From: Desulfosporosinus lacus DSM 15449
GTDB lineage: Bacteria > Bacillota > Desulfitobacteriia > Desulfitobacteriales > Desulfitobacteriaceae
Length of the DNA stretch: 64,000 nucleotides
Assembly (NCBI RefSeq): GCF_900129935.1
Contig: NZ_FQXJ01000003.1
Span: 558,001 to 622,000 of the forward strand
Direction: 5' to 3'
The position numbers and the translations under genes are program-made. The notes beneath the pieces are model-generated. The model was not told where the DNA came from and did no database searches. It saw only the letters and a program-made list of their open reading frames with translations. This document shows, piece by piece, positions 1-8,613 of this stretch (position 1 is its first letter; each line of letters begins with the position of its first letter).

Positions 1-147
1 TTGCCTGATGACATATTCGATACCGTTAATAGTCATGATGTAGTTGTAATTGGTAAGTCCCCCGGCAAAGCGGGATTTATCAAAGACAATGCTTTCATCA
101 AGAAAAGCATGGCGCAGCTTTTCTTGGACTAATTCTTCCATTCTCAT
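1..147 (-). CDS. Choline kinase/LicA-like phosphotransferase, N-terminal part only
   Basis: The first 49 codons of a minus-strand gene that runs off the left edge. The reading frame opens with ATG at 147 behind a GGGGGAGAT ribosome site and contains GGLTNYNY followed by a short strand ending in EYVIRQ. That glycine-rich pattern is typical of the N-lobe of choline/ethanolamine kinases and related aminoglycoside-phosphotransferase folds, which phosphorylate choline with ATP. A second in-frame ATG lies two codons in. It diverges from the choline microcompartment operon, which fits a choline-related role. Only the N-lobe is visible, so substrate assignment is inference. Confidence 0.55.
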   Translation of the reverse strand, partial: MRMEELVQEKLRHAFLDESIVFDKSRFAGGLTNYNYIMTINGIEYVIRQ

Positions 148-480
148 ATATATCTCCCCCAAGTTATTAAACTTGGATTTTAGGATTATTTGTTAATTTA
201 CTTTAGCAAATAATCCTAACAAAATCAATGCTTGTAAAAATGAATTTACATGAGTGAATTTTAAACTTATGTCTCGATTATTCAAAGAAGTCATTTTAGT
301 ACAAGAACTATATTTTGCTGGATACAATAATGCTAATTATACATATTCATTCTTCAAAAAAAATTGTTCTGCATAGGATATTATTAAAGTACAAATTATT
401 ATCGGTTAAATTAAAAAACAAAAAAGACAATCCTAAAAAGTTTAAATCTATGCATAGAAAGAAAAAGAGGGGTTGTTTCT
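148..480. promoter_or_regulatory. Divergent AT-rich control region with a 13-bp inverted repeat
   Basis: A 333-bp gene-free gap between the kinase-like gene and the first shell gene. It contains a perfect 13-bp inverted repeat at 180-192 and 207-219 (TTAGGATTATTTG and its complement, 14-nt loop). The cut operon promoter must lie in this gap, but I found no convincing pair of sigma-A boxes, consistent with an activator-dependent promoter. The short 67-codon frame at 315-518 has no family features and overlaps the shell gene. Confidence 0.5.
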
Positions 481-780
481 ATGAAATACTCTGGAGAAGA
501 GGCATTAGGTCTTATTGAAACAAGAGGCATGGTTCCGGCAATTCAAGCAGCAGATGTCATGTGTAAAACTGCTGACGTTGTTCTTGTTTCGTATGAAAAT
601 ATGGGTTCTGGACTTGTTACGGTCATGGTTAAAGGGGATGTAGCAGCAGTAAGGTCGGCTGTAGAAAAGGGAGCAGCGGCCGCAGCCGCTATCGGCGAGT
701 TGACAGCCTCCCACGTTATGCCGCGTCCCATCAGCCGGATAGGCAAGATTGTCTCGAGTCATGACATAGACGCGGAATGA
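481..780 (+). CDS. BMC-H hexameric shell protein
   Basis: A 99-residue single-BMC-domain protein of the PduA/EutM type. It begins with the usual [21 protein letters not shown] stretch split as ALGLIETRG and AIQAADVM, has the pore-side segment ENMGSG, the strand LVTVMVKGDVAAV, and ends in the HVMPRP signature. Such proteins form hexagonal tiles of the microcompartment facets, with a central pore for small polar molecules. First gene of the cut operon, with an AGAGGGG ribosome site 8-9 nt before ATG. The C-terminal tail after PRP is slightly longer than in minimal homologues. Confidence 0.93.
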   Translation: MKYSGEEALGLIETRGMVPAIQAADVMCKTADVVLVSYENMGSGLVTVMVKGDVAAVRSAVEKGAAAAAAIGELTASHVMPRPISRIGKIVSSHDIDAE

Positions 781-807
781 AACATTAATTTGGAAAGGGG
801 AGCCCGT

Positions 808-1098
808 GTGGACAAAAATAGTGCTTTAGGGTTCATAGAAACGTATAGCCTGGTTTCGGTGCTAGAAGCTGCGGATGCCATGTGCAAGGCTGCGGATGTG
901 GAATTGGTTGGGTATGAAAACGTGGCTTCCGGTTTGATTTCCGTCGTGGTTCGCGGGGATGTGGGAGCGGTGAAAGCAGCGGTAGATGCCGGCGTCAAAG
1001 AAGCAGGCAAGGTAGGCCAGATCTATAGCTCCCTTGTCATTGCCAGGCCTCATGCGGAGGTAGAAAAGATTATCGCCAAATACGTTATCGATTGGTAA
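808..1098 (+). CDS. BMC-H hexameric shell protein
   Basis: A 96-residue BMC-domain protein with ALGFIETYSLVSVLEAADAM near the N-terminus and ARPHAEVEKI near the C-terminus. The pore-side loop reads ENVASG, different from the ENMGSG and EKVGGA of its paralogues here, so pore selectivity probably differs. I chose GTG at 808 because GGAAAGGGG lies 8-10 nt before it; the upstream TTG at 790 would place the ribosome site inside the gene. It lies 27 bp after the first shell gene and 56 bp before the aldehyde dehydrogenase homologue. Confidence 0.9.
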   Translation: MDKNSALGFIETYSLVSVLEAADAMCKAADVELVGYENVASGLISVVVRGDVGAVKAAVDAGVKEAGKVGQIYSSLVIARPHAEVEKIIAKYVIDW

Positions 1099-1154
1099 AT
1101 AACGCATTTGTTAAACCATTGATTCTGCGAGTGGAAAGGGGGAGCGACTGGAAT

Positions 1155-2603
1155 ATGAATAGAATTGACAATGATTTGCTCTCCGTCCAAGAGGCTCGAA
1201 TTCTTGTGGAAAATGCCCGAGAGGCGCAAAAGGAGCTAGCGGCTTTTCCACAAGAAAAACTGGATAAAGTCGTCGGGAATATGGCTGAAGCAGCCTATAA
1301 GCATGCTAGAGAACTGGCAGTGATGTCCCATGAAGAAACAGGATTTGGTAAATGGCAGGACAAGCTTGTTAAAAATATTTTTGCGAGTGATTTTCTCTAT
1401 AAGAGAATCAAGGACATGAAAGTTGTCGGCATTATCGGTGAAGACAAAGAAAATAAGACCATGGATATTGGCGTACCCGTTGGAGTAATTGTCGCCTTGC
1501 CTCCTTCAACCAACCCTACATCAACTACAATTTATAAAGCACTGATTGCCATAAAGTCTGGTAATGCTATTGTCTTTTCTCCTCATCCTAAGGCCAAAAA
1601 AACAATCACAAAGGTACTTGATATTCTCATACAGGCCGCGGAAGAAAGCGGATTGCCAAGTGGTGCCATCGGATATTTGCGAACGCTGGCTGTGGACGGT
1701 ACGGTTGCCTTGATGAACCATAAAGATACATCTCTCATTCTGATTACAGGTGTGCCTAAGATGGTCAGGGCAGCGTATACATCTGGAAAACCGACTATTT
1801 ATGGTGGCCCGGGGAATGGACCCGCATTTATTGAGCGTTCGGCTGATATAAAAAAGGCCGTAGCAGATATCATTGTCAGCAGAACCTTTGATAACGGAAT
1901 TGTCTCAGCCTCGGAACAATCCATTGTTGCTGAGGGCTGTATCGCTGATGAAGTAAGGCAAGAGCTTAGGAAAAATGGAGCTCATTTCATGTCAGAGCAG
2001 GAATCAGTTCAGCTCAGTAAGTTCTTTTTCCGTCCTGATGGCAGTTTAAATCCAGAGATTGTCGGAAAAACGGCGTTAGAGTTGGCGCGGCATAGCGGCA
2101 TATGTGTGCCAACGGATACGTTATTATTGATTTCAGAACAAAAATATGTCTCCTCTAACAATCCGTATTCAAGGGAAAAACTTTGCCCGGTTCTGGCCTT
2201 TTACGTTGAAAAGGACTGGATGAATGCTTGTGAAAAATGCGTAGAATTGCTTATAAATGAAGGTCGAGGACATACCTTGGTCATTCACTCGAAGAATGAG
2301 AATGTGATCCGGGAATTTGCCCTAAAAAAACCAGTATCCAGAGTACTGGTGAATACGCCAGCGTCATTAGGGGGGATAGGGGCGACAACCAATCTCTTCC
2401 CGGCATTAACTTTGGGTTCCGGTACGGCAGGCGGTGGGTATACTTCTGATAATGTCACCCCCATGAACCTGATTAATATCCGAAAAGTCGGCTATGGTGT
2501 ACGTCAGCTAGAGGATATAACCAAGGGTGTTGATCAACTCTCCATTGAAAGTACGGATGATTTAAAAGAGGTGCTTGAAAAATTACTTGAGCTACTTAAG
2601 TAA
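1155..2603 (+). CDS. Aldehyde dehydrogenase homologue with catalytic Cys replaced by Ser
   Basis: 482 residues when started at ATG 1155 (GGGGGAG upstream). It aligns end to end with the second aldehyde dehydrogenase of this operon (14094-15578), including PSTNPTST, FSPHP, GPGN and FDNG. At residue 251 it reads FDNGIVSASEQS where the paralogue reads FDNGTICASEQS, so the Cys that forms the thioester in CoA-acylating aldehyde dehydrogenases is Ser. The C-terminus (about residues 460-482) is an amphipathic helix resembling a microcompartment-targeting peptide. Type I cut loci are known to carry two such genes. I infer a structural, regulatory or scaffold role rather than normal acetaldehyde oxidation. 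Confidence 0.88.
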   Translation: MNRIDNDLLSVQEARILVENAREAQKELAAFPQEKLDKVVGNMAEAAYKHARELAVMSHEETGFGKWQDKLVKNIFASDFLYKRIKDMKVVGIIGEDKENKTMDIGVPVGVIVALPPSTNPTSTTIYKALIAIKSGNAIVFSPHPKAKKTITKVLDILIQAAEESGLPSGAIGYLRTLAVDGTVALMNHKDTSLILITGVPKMVRAAYTSGKPTIYGGPGNGPAFIERSADIKKAVADIIVSRTFDNGIVSASEQSIVAEGCIADEVRQELRKNGAHFMSEQESVQLSKFFFRPDGSLNPEIVGKTALELARHSGICVPTDTLLLISEQKYVSSNNPYSREKLCPVLAFYVEKDWMNACEKCVELLINEGRGHTLVIHSKNENVIREFALKKPVSRVLVNTPASLGGIGATTNLFPALTLGSGTAGGGYTSDNVTPMNLINIRKVGYGVRQLEDITKGVDQLSIESTDDLKEVLEKLLELLK

Positions 2604-2631
2604 TGGGGAGACGATTGAGGCGACGGCGGTA

Positions 2632-2697
2632 ATGAAAAAGTTTGTTACCGGTTTAGATACTTTGGTACATGCCATCGAGGCTTATGTTTCTAAAGTA
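2632..2697 (+). pseudogene. Remnant of an iron-dependent alcohol dehydrogenase
   Basis: The gap between the aldehyde dehydrogenase homologue and cutC translates (frame of ATG 2632) to TGLDTLVHAIEAYVSK at 2647-2694. This is the signature segment of group III iron-dependent alcohol dehydrogenases, including the metal-ligand His of the xxHAIEAY motif. Nothing before or after fits the rest of a gene of about 1.2 kb; the frame then runs through the cutC ribosome site. In other cut loci an alcohol dehydrogenase (CutO) reduces acetaldehyde to ethanol and recycles NAD+. I infer an internal deletion that left about 16 codons. Confidence 0.75.
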
Positions 2698-2713
2698 AGA
2701 GGAGGAAAGAAAG

Positions 2714-5257
2714 TTGGATATCAAAGAGTTTTCAAATAAATTTGCGGATGCCACAAAACACTTGTCCCCGGAAGAAACATCCGCCATTATGAAACTGTTT
2801 CAGGGGATTTCCAGGGAATTGTCCGCGAATAGTCCCGCAATAAACACTGTGACAAAATCGCCTGCGTATGAAGGGGAAATCAAGGGACTGACACCGCGCT
2901 TGGAACGGCTGAAAGCAGCTTATTTAAAAGTTAAACCAAGTGTCAGTATCTATCGTGCCAGAGCTTTCACCCAAGTGACTAAAGAAAATGTTGGGTTGCC
3001 AAAAATTCTTCTTCGGGCTAAGTGCTTCAGAAAGGCCTGTGAGACAGCTCCTTTGGTAATTCAAAAGGATGAGTTGATTGTGGGACATCCCTGCGGGAAG
3101 CCGAGAGCCGGTGCTGTATCCCCGGATATCGCCTGGAGATGGGTTCGGGACGAACTGGATACCATGTCAACTCGGGCGCAGGATCCCTTTGAAATCAGCG
3201 AGGAAGACAAGCAGGTTTTGCGGGAAGAGATCTTCCCCTATTGGGAAGGCAAGAGCCTGGATGAGGTTTGTCAGACACAATATGAAGAAGCCGGCGTATG
3301 GTCATTTTCAGGCGAATCATTTGTCAGTGATCTTTCTTATCATCAGGTCAACGGTGGTGGCGACACCTGCCCAGGTTATGATGTCATACTGATTAAAAAA
3401 GGTATCAACGGTGCGAGGCAGGAAGCCGTCGACAGATTGAGCAAATTGTCCATGGAAAATCCAGATGATCTGGACAAGATTTACTTCTATAAAGCAGAGA
3501 TTGAGACTTGTGACGGCATTTTGGCTTATGCCAAACGGCTTTCTGATTATGCAAAAGAATTGGCTGACAGAGAGCATGACTCAGTTCGGCAGAAAGAACT
3601 TTACAAGATTTCTGATATATTCACTAATGTACCGGCTAATCCTCCCCGTACTTTCCATGAAGCACTCCAGTCCATTTGGACTTTGGAATCTTTGTTTGTG
3701 GTAGAAGAAAACCAGACAGGGATTTCCGTCGGACGCTTGGATCAATACATTTACCCCATGTTCAAGGCCGACCTGGAATCCGGCCGAATGAACAAACTAG
3801 AGGCATTCGAACTGTTGAGCTGTTTTATTATTAAATGCTCTGAAGTCATGTGGCTTTCCAGTGAACTGGGAGCGAAATACTTTGCCGGCTATCAACCCTT
3901 TATCAACTGCACCATAGGCGGGCAGAAGAGAACTGGCGGGGATGCAACCAATGACCTGACTTATCTGATTATGGATGCCGTTCGTTTTACCAAAATGTAT
4001 CAACCGTCCCTTGCTTGTCGGATTCATAATAAATCCCCCCAACAATACCTGAAGAAAATTGTAGATGTTGTGAAAGCGGGACTTGGGTTCCCTGCTTGTC
4101 ACTTTGATGACAGTCATATCAAAATGATGCTTTCTAAGGGATTCAGCATTGAAGATGCTCGAGACTATTGCCTCATGGGTTGCGTAGAACCGCAAAAATC
4201 GGGCAGAATCTATCAATGGACATCTACCGGATATACCCAATGGCCTATTGCTATAGAATTTGTTCTGAATCGCGGCAGGATGAAATGGCGAGGTACCATG
4301 GAAGGCCTTGACACGGGGGACCTTGACAATTTCAAGACCTATGAAGAATTTGACACTGCCTGCAAAAAACAAATTGAGCATATTATTCGCTTGTCAGCTG
4401 TCGGAACCATTGTTAGCCAACGGGTTCATCGAGACCTTGTTCCCAAACCTCTCATGTCCCTACTGGTAGAAGGGTGCATGGAAAAAGGTACGGATGTTAC
4501 AAGCGGCGGCGCTCTCATTAACTGCGGTCCCGGACTTATCTTCTCCGGTTTGGGAACCTATGCTGATTCAATGGCGGCTATTAAAAAATTAGTTTTTGAG
4601 GACAGGAAATATACCCTCAAACAAATCGGGGATGCAGTGGCAGCAAACTTTGAAGGCTACGAAACCATTCGAACAGATTGCCTAAATGCACCAAAATACG
4701 GAAATGATGACGACTATGCAGATGAAATTGCCGCAGATATCATCAGCTGGACAGAACGAGTTCACCAAACGTTTAAAATGTTGTATTCGCGCTTTACTCA
4801 TGGGACCCTTTCCATTTCCAACAACACACCTATCGGGGAAATAACCGGCGCGACAGCCAATGGACGGCTTGCTTGGACACCCTTGTCAGATGGAATCAGC
4901 CCGACCCAGGGTGCCGATAAATTGGGGCCCACAGCCATCATCAAATCCGTCAGCAAGTTGAGTATCGAGTCTATGAATATTGGCATGGTGCATAATTTCA
5001 AACTGTTGCGCGGCATTCTGGAAACCCCGGAAGGAGAGAATGGCCTGATCACTTTGCTCAGAACAGCTTCCATTCTGGGTAATGGTCAGATGCAGTTCAG
5101 CTATGTTGACAATGAAGTTTTGAAGAAGGCCCAAATCGAACCTGATAAATATCGAGACCTGATCATTCGCGTCGCTGGGTATAGCGCTTACTTCGTAGAA
5201 CTGTGCAAGGAAGTACAGGATGAAATTATTAGCAGAACCGTGTTGGAGCATTTTTAA
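2714..5257 (+). CDS. cutC: Choline trimethylamine-lyase (glycyl radical enzyme)
   Basis: 847 residues, TTG start behind AGGAGGAAAG. It cleaves choline to trimethylamine and acetaldehyde. Residues known from the Desulfovibrio alaskensis enzyme recur here with a +1 offset: choline-pocket Tyr209 and Asp217 (in YHQVNGGGD), Phe396, thiyl Cys490 and Glu492 (in MGCVEPQ), Thr503, Tyr507, and the radical Gly822 in RVAGYSAYF. This separates it from propanediol dehydratase, isethionate lyase and pyruvate formate-lyase. Residues 1-40 form an extra N-terminal helical segment expected to target the enzyme into the shell. Activation by CutD is required. It probably opens a translationally coupled group with the transporter and CutD downstream. 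Confidence 0.97.
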   Translation: MDIKEFSNKFADATKHLSPEETSAIMKLFQGISRELSANSPAINTVTKSPAYEGEIKGLTPRLERLKAAYLKVKPSVSIYRARAFTQVTKENVGLPKILLRAKCFRKACETAPLVIQKDELIVGHPCGKPRAGAVSPDIAWRWVRDELDTMSTRAQDPFEISEEDKQVLREEIFPYWEGKSLDEVCQTQYEEAGVWSFSGESFVSDLSYHQVNGGGDTCPGYDVILIKKGINGARQEAVDRLSKLSMENPDDLDKIYFYKAEIETCDGILAYAKRLSDYAKELADREHDSVRQKELYKISDIFTNVPANPPRTFHEALQSIWTLESLFVVEENQTGISVGRLDQYIYPMFKADLESGRMNKLEAFELLSCFIIKCSEVMWLSSELGAKYFAGYQPFINCTIGGQKRTGGDATNDLTYLIMDAVRFTKMYQPSLACRIHNKSPQQYLKKIVDVVKAGLGFPACHFDDSHIKMMLSKGFSIEDARDYCLMGCVEPQKSGRIYQWTSTGYTQWPIAIEFVLNRGRMKWRGTMEGLDTGDLDNFKTYEEFDTACKKQIEHIIRLSAVGTIVSQRVHRDLVPKPLMSLLVEGCMEKGTDVTSGGALINCGPGLIFSGLGTYADSMAAIKKLVFEDRKYTLKQIGDAVAANFEGYETIRTDCLNAPKYGNDDDYADEIAADIISWTERVHQTFKMLYSRFTHGTLSISNNTPIGEITGATANGRLAWTPLSDGISPTQGADKLGPTAIIKSVSKLSIESMNIGMVHNFKLLRGILETPEGENGLITLLRTASILGNGQMQFSYVDNEVLKKAQIEPDKYRDLIIRVAGYSAYFVELCKEVQDEIISRTVLEHF

Positions 5258-5334
5258 TATGATTTAAATCTATATGGAATATCTAAAGAATCTAAGTTCT
5301 TCAGGTACTCCATAAAGGAGAGAGTATTGACTAG

Positions 5335-6345
5335 ATGAGCATATCGGGAAACCAAAAAGCCATTATGATGAAGGAAAAACTGAATGCTGACTTTACTAAA
5401 AAAGGCGTCTTCACAGGTCTTTTCAGCGGCTTTACCTGGGGCTTAAACAGTGTACTCTTGGGCCTTGCTTTAAGTATGATACCTGTCATGGGCGAAAATG
5501 TTGCCATATTTGCCATCCCACTGGCCGCCGCCTGTATCAATGATTCTTTTGCCGGCCTATGGCTGCTCCTCTATAACGGTGGGGCCGGACGTTTAAAGGA
5601 AGTTCTCCGCAGTCTTAAAACCTTTCCCGGTCAAATGGTTTGTGTAGCCGCCTTATTGGGTGGACCCATTGCTAATGGCGGATACCTACTGGGTATTTCT
5701 CTGGCAGGATCTGCTTATGCTTTAACAATTACAGCCTTATATCCCATTGTTGGTGCTCTTCTTTCCCGGATTTTCCTTAAACAACAAATTGTGCCCCGGG
5801 TTTGGGCTGGCATGCTGCTCTCCGTTGTTGGAGCTATCGTCATATCCTATGTTCCGCCCGAAGGCGTGAACAGTGAAACTTTTTACCTCGGTCTTCTCTT
5901 CGCATCACTAGCCGCCTTAGGTTGGGGTGCAGAAGCCGTTTTGGCAGTATTCGGCATGTCCATGATTGACCCAAAGGTTGCCATCAATATTCGTCAACTA
6001 ACTTCCGGACTTTTTCTGGCTATTGTAATTCTCCCTATCGTTGGTGGCTGGGTTGTAGTTTCCCAAGTTTTCACTCTGCCTGGAACTCTCGGGGCATTTG
6101 CCATTGTGGGCTTGGCGGCAGCGATATCATACTTGGCGTGGTATAAGGCTAACACTACCATTGGCGTGGCTAAAGGAATGGCTCTTAACGGAACCTATGT
6201 TATGTGGGGAGTCATCTTCTCTGTTGTTTTCTTGAAATCCCCCCTTACGCAGAACTTGGTTATAGGCAGTCTTCTGGTGGTTATAGGGGCTACTCTAGTG
6301 GCTATTAACCCGAAGGAGTTCTTCAAGAAAGGAGAGGTGGCATAA
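5335..6345 (+). CDS. EamA/DMT-superfamily membrane transporter
   Basis: 336 residues, about ten hydrophobic helices in two EamA-like halves, starting after a cytoplasmic N-terminus of about 25 residues. A GGAGAGAG ribosome site precedes ATG 5335 at a rather long spacing. Choline and propanediol glycyl-radical loci often carry a small multidrug-type (EmrE-like) exporter; this is a full-length drug/metabolite transporter instead. Position between cutC and cutD suggests transport of choline, trimethylamine or another pathway amine, but the direction and substrate cannot be read from sequence. Confidence 0.8.
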   Translation: MSISGNQKAIMMKEKLNADFTKKGVFTGLFSGFTWGLNSVLLGLALSMIPVMGENVAIFAIPLAAACINDSFAGLWLLLYNGGAGRLKEVLRSLKTFPGQMVCVAALLGGPIANGGYLLGISLAGSAYALTITALYPIVGALLSRIFLKQQIVPRVWAGMLLSVVGAIVISYVPPEGVNSETFYLGLLFASLAALGWGAEAVLAVFGMSMIDPKVAINIRQLTSGLFLAIVILPIVGGWVVVSQVFTLPGTLGAFAIVGLAAAISYLAWYKANTTIGVAKGMALNGTYVMWGVIFSVVFLKSPLTQNLVIGSLLVVIGATLVAINPKEFFKKGEVA

Positions 6346-6347
6346 TC

Positions 6348-6638
6348 ATGGCGGACACCTTACCACTGCGCTTCAGAATGCTTCATTATGTTTCCACGGT
6401 AAAGAAAGCCAGCCCGGATGAGATTATGAAGGCGCTAAAACCGGAATATGGCACAGAAAAACAGTTTACAAAGAAAGTCTTTGCGGATCATCTCCTCGAC
6501 ATGAAAGCGAACCATATCCTTGAGGATAATGATGTGGAACTTGATGACAAGGGAGAATTGCTCATTTACTACTCCATTAATGATGAGGGGAGAAGACTTC
6601 TCAAAAAGTATCTTCCCAAAGGGTGGAATCAGACTTAA
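6348..6638 (+). CDS. Small uncharacterised protein, possible winged-helix fold
   Basis: A 96-residue soluble protein I do not recognise by name. It begins 3 nt after the transporter stop codon, with the ribosome site (AAAGGAGAGG) inside the transporter 3' end, so the two are translationally coupled. The order helix (residues 5-18), helix (SPDEIMKAL), helix (KVFADHLLDMKANHIL), then a beta-hairpin (VELDDKGELLIYYSI) resembles a winged helix-turn-helix of the PadR/phage-regulator kind. It carries many charged residues and no Cys. A role in gene control or as an adaptor for CutC/CutD is possible; neither is shown. Confidence 0.75.
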   Translation: MADTLPLRFRMLHYVSTVKKASPDEIMKALKPEYGTEKQFTKKVFADHLLDMKANHILEDNDVELDDKGELLIYYSINDEGRRLLKKYLPKGWNQT

Positions 6639-6674
6639 ATTTTCGCTAGGGATTTCTAAAGGGATGGGGACATT

Positions 6675-7658
6675 ATGAGTACAGAAACCGGTAGCATCTT
6701 AGAAAGAAAAGCAAGAATCTTCAATGTCCAGAAGTATTCCATCTATGATGGACCGGGCGTCAGAACATTAATTTTCTTCAAAGGGTGTCCCCTGAGATGC
6801 AAGTGGTGTTCAAATCCGGAGGGACTTGAAAGAAAATATCAGGTCATGTTCAAAGAAGATTTGTGCGTTGACTGTGGCAACTGTATTCCTGTTTGTCCCG
6901 TCCAAATACATCATTTCCGGGATGGAGAAGACGGGCAACTGCAAACCAAAAATGAAAGACTCAAGCATAAAGTCAAGAGAAGCATCGACTGTGTCGGTTG
7001 CCGAAAGTGCGAAACCGTTTGTCCTAAGCAGGCACTATCCATTGTTGGCACAGACAAAACCATTTCCGAAGTCCTGGAAATTATTCAACAGGATTTGCCC
7101 TTCTACCACAGTTCAGGTGGTGGAGTCACTCTTGGGGGAGGGGAAGTCACAGCACAGCCGGAATTTGCAGTCAACCTGTTGACGGAATGCAAACGTATGG
7201 GAATACACACAGCCATTGAAACCTCGGGATATGTAAAACTGGATTCCCTGCTTATGATTGCACAGTTTACCGATTTGTTTTTATACGATATTAAGCAAAT
7301 TGATTCTGAGCGGCATTATGAACTTACTGGGGTGCGCAATGAACGTATTCTGGACAACCTAACGGAACTCATACGCCGCGGGCATACAGTTAAGGTCAGG
7401 ATGCCCCTCATCAGGGGACTGAATGATAGTGAAGACACCCTGCGCAGAACTCTGGAATTTCTCCGGTCCTTTAAAGATTATAAAAACTTTCAGGGTATAG
7501 ACTTGCTTCCTTATCATAAATTGGGCATTAACAAATATAAGCAATTGGACTTAAAATACGCCATCAGCGAAGATTTGAGCTTCAAAGAAGAAGAGCTAGA
7601 TAAAATTGAAGAGTTCATAAAAGGGTATGACTTACAAGTTGAAGTCATCAGACATTAA
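6675..7658 (+). CDS. cutD: Choline TMA-lyase activating enzyme (radical SAM)
   Basis: 327 residues. It installs the glycyl radical on Gly822 of CutC using S-adenosylmethionine and an electron. The radical-SAM CxxxCxxC is at Cys38, Cys42 and Cys45 ([10 protein letters not shown]). Between it and the barrel lie two ferredoxin-like [4Fe-4S] motifs at Cys64/67/70/74 and Cys106/109/112/116, as in other activases of the non-pyruvate-formate-lyase group. [11 protein letters not shown] (around residue 155) is the SAM-binding GGE segment. GGGATGGGGAC-type ribosome site precedes ATG. The pairing with cutC in the same operon fixes its partner. Confidence 0.95.
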   Translation: MSTETGSILERKARIFNVQKYSIYDGPGVRTLIFFKGCPLRCKWCSNPEGLERKYQVMFKEDLCVDCGNCIPVCPVQIHHFRDGEDGQLQTKNERLKHKVKRSIDCVGCRKCETVCPKQALSIVGTDKTISEVLEIIQQDLPFYHSSGGGVTLGGGEVTAQPEFAVNLLTECKRMGIHTAIETSGYVKLDSLLMIAQFTDLFLYDIKQIDSERHYELTGVRNERILDNLTELIRRGHTVKVRMPLIRGLNDSEDTLRRTLEFLRSFKDYKNFQGIDLLPYHKLGINKYKQLDLKYAISEDLSFKEEELDKIEEFIKGYDLQVEVIRH

Positions 7659-7684
7659 AGACTTATACCTTAGGGAGGGATTTT

Positions 7685-8038
7685 GTGAGTGTAGCCGATG
7701 AGTTTGACAGAAAACGTATTATCCAAGAATCCGTGCCTGGCAAGCAAGTCACGCTGGCTCATATCATAGCTTCGCCCGTACAAGACTTGTACGAACGTCT
7801 AGGCATTGAAGAACAAGGATCGATTGGAATTTTAACCCTCACTCCCAGTGAGACAGCAATTATAGCAGCCGATGTTGCCACAAAGACCTCTGACGTAGAG
7901 ATCGGTTTTCTTGATCGTTTTACAGGATCACTGGTTATATCCGGTGATGTGGCAAGTGTCGAAGCGGCCATGATTGCCATTAATGACACCCTGGAAAAGC
8001 TGTTAGGCTTCACGCCTGCCAAGATTACACGCACATGA
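7685..8038 (+). CDS. EutS/PduU-type circularly permuted BMC-H shell protein
   Basis: 117 residues, GTG start behind AGGGAGGG. The N-terminus ([20 protein letters not shown]) and the segments GILTLTPSE and [14 protein letters not shown] are characteristic of EutS/PduU, in which the BMC fold is circularly permuted and an N-terminal beta-barrel caps the pore. Such hexamers can be bent or plugged and are thought to recruit cargo or sit at facet edges. The stop codon overlaps the start of the EutP-like gene by 4 nt (ATGA). Confidence 0.93.
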   Translation: MSVADEFDRKRIIQESVPGKQVTLAHIIASPVQDLYERLGIEEQGSIGILTLTPSETAIIAADVATKTSDVEIGFLDRFTGSLVISGDVASVEAAMIAINDTLEKLLGFTPAKITRT

Positions 8039-8502
8039 AAAAACGAATTATGGTCGTCGGACCCACCCAATCAGGCAAATCCACCCTGGCCAATGTTTTG
8101 AATGACTCTACAAGGCCCTTAAAAAAGACCCAAGATGTTATTTATGGGAAGAATACCATTGATACACCAGGCTCATATCTTGAAAACGCTTCTATGTATA
8201 AATATCTGATTGCAACTGCCCAAGCTGCATCTCATGTGCTCATGCTTGTTGATCAATCGAAACCCAGGGAAGTATATCCGCCTGCTTTTGCCAAAACATT
8301 TACTTGTCCAGTCATTGGAATAATTACCAAGATTGATTTAGCCCCGGAAAATTCCAAGTTGTGTGTTCAACAGTTAAAAAAAATCGGGATTGATGAACCT
8401 TACTTCTGGATTTCATTAAACGACAATACAGGCGTGGAAGCCTTGGAACAATATTTATTTGGAAAACAAGAAACATCAGAAATTAATGAGTTTTTGATAT
8501 AG
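8035..8502 (+). CDS. EutP/PduV-like small GTPase
   Basis: 155 residues with an intact Walker A (GPTQSGKST, residues 9-17), a DTPG switch-II-like motif (residues 42-45) and TKID for guanine recognition (about residue 100). EutP/PduV proteins are Ras-like P-loop proteins associated with microcompartments; PduV has been linked to positioning and some EutP homologues have been reported to have acetate kinase activity. Starts within the stop of the EutS-type gene. Followed by an untranslated gap of 111 bp. Confidence 0.9.
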   Translation: MKKRIMVVGPTQSGKSTLANVLNDSTRPLKKTQDVIYGKNTIDTPGSYLENASMYKYLIATAQAASHVLMLVDQSKPREVYPPAFAKTFTCPVIGIITKIDLAPENSKLCVQQLKKIGIDEPYFWISLNDNTGVEALEQYLFGKQETSEINEFLI

Positions 8503-8613
8503 ATATAGTCTTTGATTCACTCTAGTTTTAGGTTTCCGCTTTAATCTAATCGCTTCAGCAATAATTTATGGGAAGTTTGCTAAAAGGAGATTTCAGGAAA
8601 GGCAGGTGAGGCA

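Noticed and set aside
315-518. 67-codon frame before the first shell gene
   Set aside because: Lys/Ile-rich low-information translation, no ribosome site, and it overlaps the well-supported BMC-H gene.
3797-4381. 194-codon minus-strand frame inside cutC
   Set aside because: Antisense to the conserved core of cutC; length comes from codon bias of the real gene.
2714-5257. CutC as isethionate lyase or propanediol dehydratase
   Set aside because: The choline-pocket residues (Tyr209, Asp217, Phe396, Thr503, Tyr507) and GCVEPQ match choline TMA-lyase at aligned positions.
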